This document shows, piece after piece, positions 61,712 through 64,000 of a DNA stretch of 64,000 nucleotides. The stretch is from the NCBI GenBank assembly GCA_009773515.1, contig WSXX01000006.1, positions 116,416-180,415 on the forward strand, read 5' to 3'. This DNA is from Bacteroidota bacterium (GTDB lineage: Bacteria > Bacteroidota > Bacteroidia > Bacteroidales > Lentimicrobiaceae). The position numbers were made by a program, and so were the translations under genes. Below the pieces are notes generated by a model that saw nothing but the letters and a program-made list of their open reading frames with translations, did no database searches and was not told the DNA's origin. Position 1 is the first letter of the stretch; every line of letters starts with the position of its first letter.

Positions 61712-63265
61712 ATGGAAGAACAATTTCTTATAAACTCTATAGGCAGAAAAATCCCCGCTGTTGTTAACGGACAGCCGCAGATTCCGTTTCAGGGCATTGG
61801 ATGTTATAAACCCGAAATCAGAAGGCATGGACCACGGGTATCATCCAGTGCTGATTATCCTTTGGATGGAAATAAAGTAGTCATTTCCTTAGAGGAGGCC
61901 TTGATTAAGTCAGGTATCAGGAATGGCAGTGTAATTTCAACACATCATCATTTCCGCAATGGGGATCTGATTGCGGTTCAAATATTCAGCATTGCTCATA
62001 AACTTGGATTAAGAGACCTCGTTTGGGCGCCTTCAGCCTCATTTGATTGCCATATCCCTCTTATTGAATTTCTTAAGGACGGCACCATTCACCACATTGA
62101 AGGAAGTATGAATGGTGAGCTTGGCAGAGCAACATCTGACGGATTTATGCAAGGGATTGGTATTTTGCGTTCACACGGCGGCAGATATCAGGCCATTCAG
62201 GATGGCGAACTCAAAATTGATATTGCTGTCATCGCCGCTCCTGCTGCCGACGAATTTGGCAATGCTACCGGAGACCGGGGTAAAGCAGCGTGTGGCTCAT
62301 TGGGCTTCGCATTGGCTGATTCACAATTTGCTGATAAAATAATAGTTATCACCGACAATCTCATTCCTTTCCCTTGTGTTCCCTGGCAAATTCAGGGAAA
62401 CTATGTTGATTATGTTGTTGTTACCGATCAGATTGGTATTCCTGAAAAAATAGTTTCCGGAACTACCGTTGTTACCAAAAGCCCTGAAAGATTGTTGCTG
62501 GCAGAACTTACTGCAAAATTTTGTGATGAAGCAGGAATTATCCGGGATGGATTTTCGTTTCAGACAGGCTCCGGAGGCACCTCGCTGGCAACTACCATTT
62601 TCTTTTCAGAAATTATGCAACAGAAAGGAATTAAAGCACGTTTTGCCCGGGGCGGAAGCAACAAGTATCTTGTAGAAATGCTTGAGAATGGACTGATCGA
62701 CTATATTCTTGACGGACAGACCTTTGACCTGGAAGGTGTGAGGTCGATCCGTGAAAACAACAATCACATTGCAACATCTCCGTTTACGAGTTACAATTAT
62801 CATGGCAAAGGAAATTTTGCTTCTATGCTTGATGTTGTTCTATTGGGAGCAACCGAAGTTGACACTCAGTTCAATGCCAATGTGGTGACTCACTCCGATG
62901 GCGTGCTGCTTCATGGAATTGGCGGATGGCAGAATTGCCTGTTCGCGCGTTGCACAATTCTTCCGGTTCCGCTTTTCCGCGATAGAATCCCGGTAATCCG
63001 CGATCAGGTTACCACACTTTGTGGCCCCGGAGAATTAATAGATGTTGTGATTACTGAACGAGGAATCGCCATTAACCCGCTTCGCACCGATCTGATTGAA
63101 AAACTTAAAAACAGCAGTCTTCCCATAAAAACCATTGAAGAACTGAAATCCGAAGCTGAAGCTATTTGCGGTATTCCAGATAATCCTGTTTTTACTGATA
63201 AACCGATTGCTATCGTTAAATGGGTAGATGGAACTGTGCTGGATACGGTTTGGGAAAGGCATTAA
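61712..63265 (+). CDS. citF: Citrate lyase alpha subunit (citrate:acetyl-ACP transferase)
   Basis: 517 residues, of usual size for the family. It opens with the CitF-typical INSIGRKIPAVVNGQ, then RHGPRVSSSADYPLDG, STHHHFRNGD, DIAVIAAPAADEFGNATGD, SFQTGSGGTSLATTIFF, GGSNKYLVEML and the C-terminal ITERGIAINPLRTDL. It exchanges the acetyl group on the carrier for citrate. Together with CitD-E it forms the whole core of citrate lyase. The ligase citC and cofactor genes citX and citG are not seen; the array of repeats begins 35 bases beyond the stop. Confidence 0.93.
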   Translation: MEEQFLINSIGRKIPAVVNGQPQIPFQGIGCYKPEIRRHGPRVSSSADYPLDGNKVVISLEEALIKSGIRNGSVISTHHHFRNGDLIAVQIFSIAHKLGLRDLVWAPSASFDCHIPLIEFLKDGTIHHIEGSMNGELGRATSDGFMQGIGILRSHGGRYQAIQDGELKIDIAVIAAPAADEFGNATGDRGKAACGSLGFALADSQFADKIIVITDNLIPFPCVPWQIQGNYVDYVVVTDQIGIPEKIVSGTTVVTKSPERLLLAELTAKFCDEAGIIRDGFSFQTGSGGTSLATTIFFSEIMQQKGIKARFARGGSNKYLVEMLENGLIDYILDGQTFDLEGVRSIRENNNHIATSPFTSYNYHGKGNFASMLDVVLLGATEVDTQFNANVVTHSDGVLLHGIGGWQNCLFARCTILPVPLFRDRIPVIRDQVTTLCGPGELIDVVITERGIAINPLRTDLIEKLKNSSLPIKTIEELKSEAEAICGIPDNPVFTDKPIAIVKWVDGTVLDTVWERH

Positions 63266-63299
63266 AATTTACCAACTTTTCCAATATCCAAACCATCCG

Positions 63300-64000
63300 T
63301 TGCTCTTTAAATTTGTCCATCTTATGATTTACATTTACCGCTTGCTTATGATCTAAATAATAATACCTTCCCATCATTTTGTTTCTTTGAGGTTCCTTGC
63401 TTCGCTGCGGAATGACGGCCTGCCATGTCAGGTTGGGGGGAGGAGGATCAGTTGGCGGCGAAGTGCGTATTGTCATTCCGAAGCGCAGCGAGGAACCTGC
63501 CTCTTCACTTCTTGACCGTCATTTTCAGCGCAGCGAGGAACCTGCTTCTTCACTTCTTGACCGTCATTTTCAGTAAAGCGAGGAACCTGCCTTTGCTCTT
63601 TAAATTTGTCCATCTTATGATTTACATTTACCGCTTGCTGATGATCTAAATAATAATACCTTCCCATCATTTTGTTTCCTTGAGGTTCCTTGCTTCGCTG
63701 CAGAATGACGGCCTGCCATGTCAGGTTGGGGAGATGAGGATCAGTTGGCGGCTGCGTATTGTCATTCCGAAGCGTAGCGAGGAACCTGCCTCTTCACTTC
63801 TTGACCGTCATTTTCAGTAAAGCGAGGAACCTGCCGTTGCTCTTTAAATTTGTCCATCTTATGATTTACATTTACCGCTTGCTTATGATCTAAATAATAA
63901 AACCTTCCCATCATTTTGTTTCTTTGAGGTTCCTTGCTTCGCTGCGGAATGACGGCCTGCCATGTCAGGTTGGGGGGAGGAGGATCAGTTGGCGGCGAAG
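63300..64000. repeat. Nested long direct-repeat array, running off the right edge
   Basis: Three copies of a unit starting TTGCTCTTTAAATTTG: 63300-63592 (293 bases), 63593-63836 (244), and 63837-64000 (partial). Unit 2 is shorter by 49 bases: one 45-base subrepeat missing and 4 other bases. The subrepeat, beginning GCGAGGAACCTGC, occurs at 63488, 63533 and 63578 in unit 1, and 63777 and 63822 in unit 2. Open frames inside it follow the repeat and do not look like genes. The gap 63266-63299 holds nothing identified. Confidence 0.93.
63391..63497. repeat. REP-like inverted arms within the repeat unit
   Basis: The sequence GGTTCCTTGCTTCGCTGCGG... (63391-63416) and its near-complement (63472-63497) match at 23 of 26 positions with a 55-base spacer; the pair recurs in the second unit. 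The geometry is like that of the element at 27985-28086. Confidence 0.8.

Noticed and set aside
63216..63670. Two small minus-strand open frames with the shared start MMGRYYYLDH
   Set aside because: They lie in the repeat array, are repeated with it and show repeat-derived sequence without a recognisable fold. A GIY-YIG start was considered, but the pattern does not fit.
63300..64000. Possible CRISPR array
   Set aside because: Units are 240-290 bases with internal 45-base repeats, no regular 25-40 base spacers and no cas genes.

Overview
The window reads as chromosomal DNA of an environmental, probably anaerobic, member of the Bacteroidota (Bacteroidales-like). Grounds are the SusC/SusD outer-membrane pair, type III glutamine synthetase, families found mostly in this phylum (DUF4831, DUF4199, the 511-residue repeat-type protein), AT-rich spacers, and repeated use of the phylum's promoter form (TTTG, about 19 bases, TAnnTTTG). 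Very few genes show a Shine-Dalgarno site. I cannot name a species from sequence alone.

Layout. 1-10 kb: end of a DUF2062 membrane gene, an SDR oxidoreductase, a DEAD-box helicase, a small lipoprotein, rarA, kdsA, membrane/exported proteins of unknown role, DUF2061 and glnN. 10-17.3 kb (minus strand): an envelope-sugar operon, DUF4199, a family 2 and a family 4 glycosyltransferase, then hddA, gmhA, hddC and gmhB, which together make GDP-D-glycero-alpha-D-manno-heptose, ending in a sodium:solute symporter. 17.4-18.7 kb: SRP RNA, tsaC, a cupin and tRNA-Lys(UUU). 18.9-25.7 kb (plus): a hemerythrin/LuxR pair, then ugd, uxs, rmlD, a GxxExxY protein and a phosphosugar mutase, again mostly nucleotide-sugar metabolism. 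25.7-27.7 kb: carbamate kinase and ornithine carbamoyltransferase, the ATP-yielding end of arginine/agmatine breakdown. 28-41 kb: transporter, response regulator, mtaB, suhB, long-form NfeD, macro-domain protein, membrane protein, rlmF, exported YciI, and a soluble PocR/multi-PAS hybrid histidine kinase.

41-58 kb is the most distinctive part: a probable ribose/ADP-ribosyl scavenging locus. A 511-residue protein (possible regulator) is divergent from ribokinase, SusC, SusD, three different exported ADP-ribosylglycohydrolase-family proteins, two tandem-domain exported esterases, a GRP-family (sugar:proton type) permease and an exported lipoprotein, nearly all spaced by 3-80 bases. The logic is capture at the outer membrane, release of ribose from ADP-ribosyl-like or ribosylated material in the envelope, uptake, and phosphorylation. 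It resembles the ribose-utilisation (rus) locus of Bacteroides thetaiotaomicron but has three hydrolases, has two esterases and shows no nucleoside hydrolase.

58.8-63.3 kb is a citrate module: a DASS/SLC13 carboxylate transporter, a fused acyl-carrier plus beta subunit of citrate lyase (CitD-CitE), and CitF. The genes needed to ligate and install the prosthetic group are not in the window. The right end (63,300-64,000) is a nested array of long direct repeats that contain REP-like inverted arms and 45-base subrepeats, and it runs off the window. A related-looking inverted repeat lies at 27,985-28,086 and another palindromic intergenic element at 36,631-36,741.
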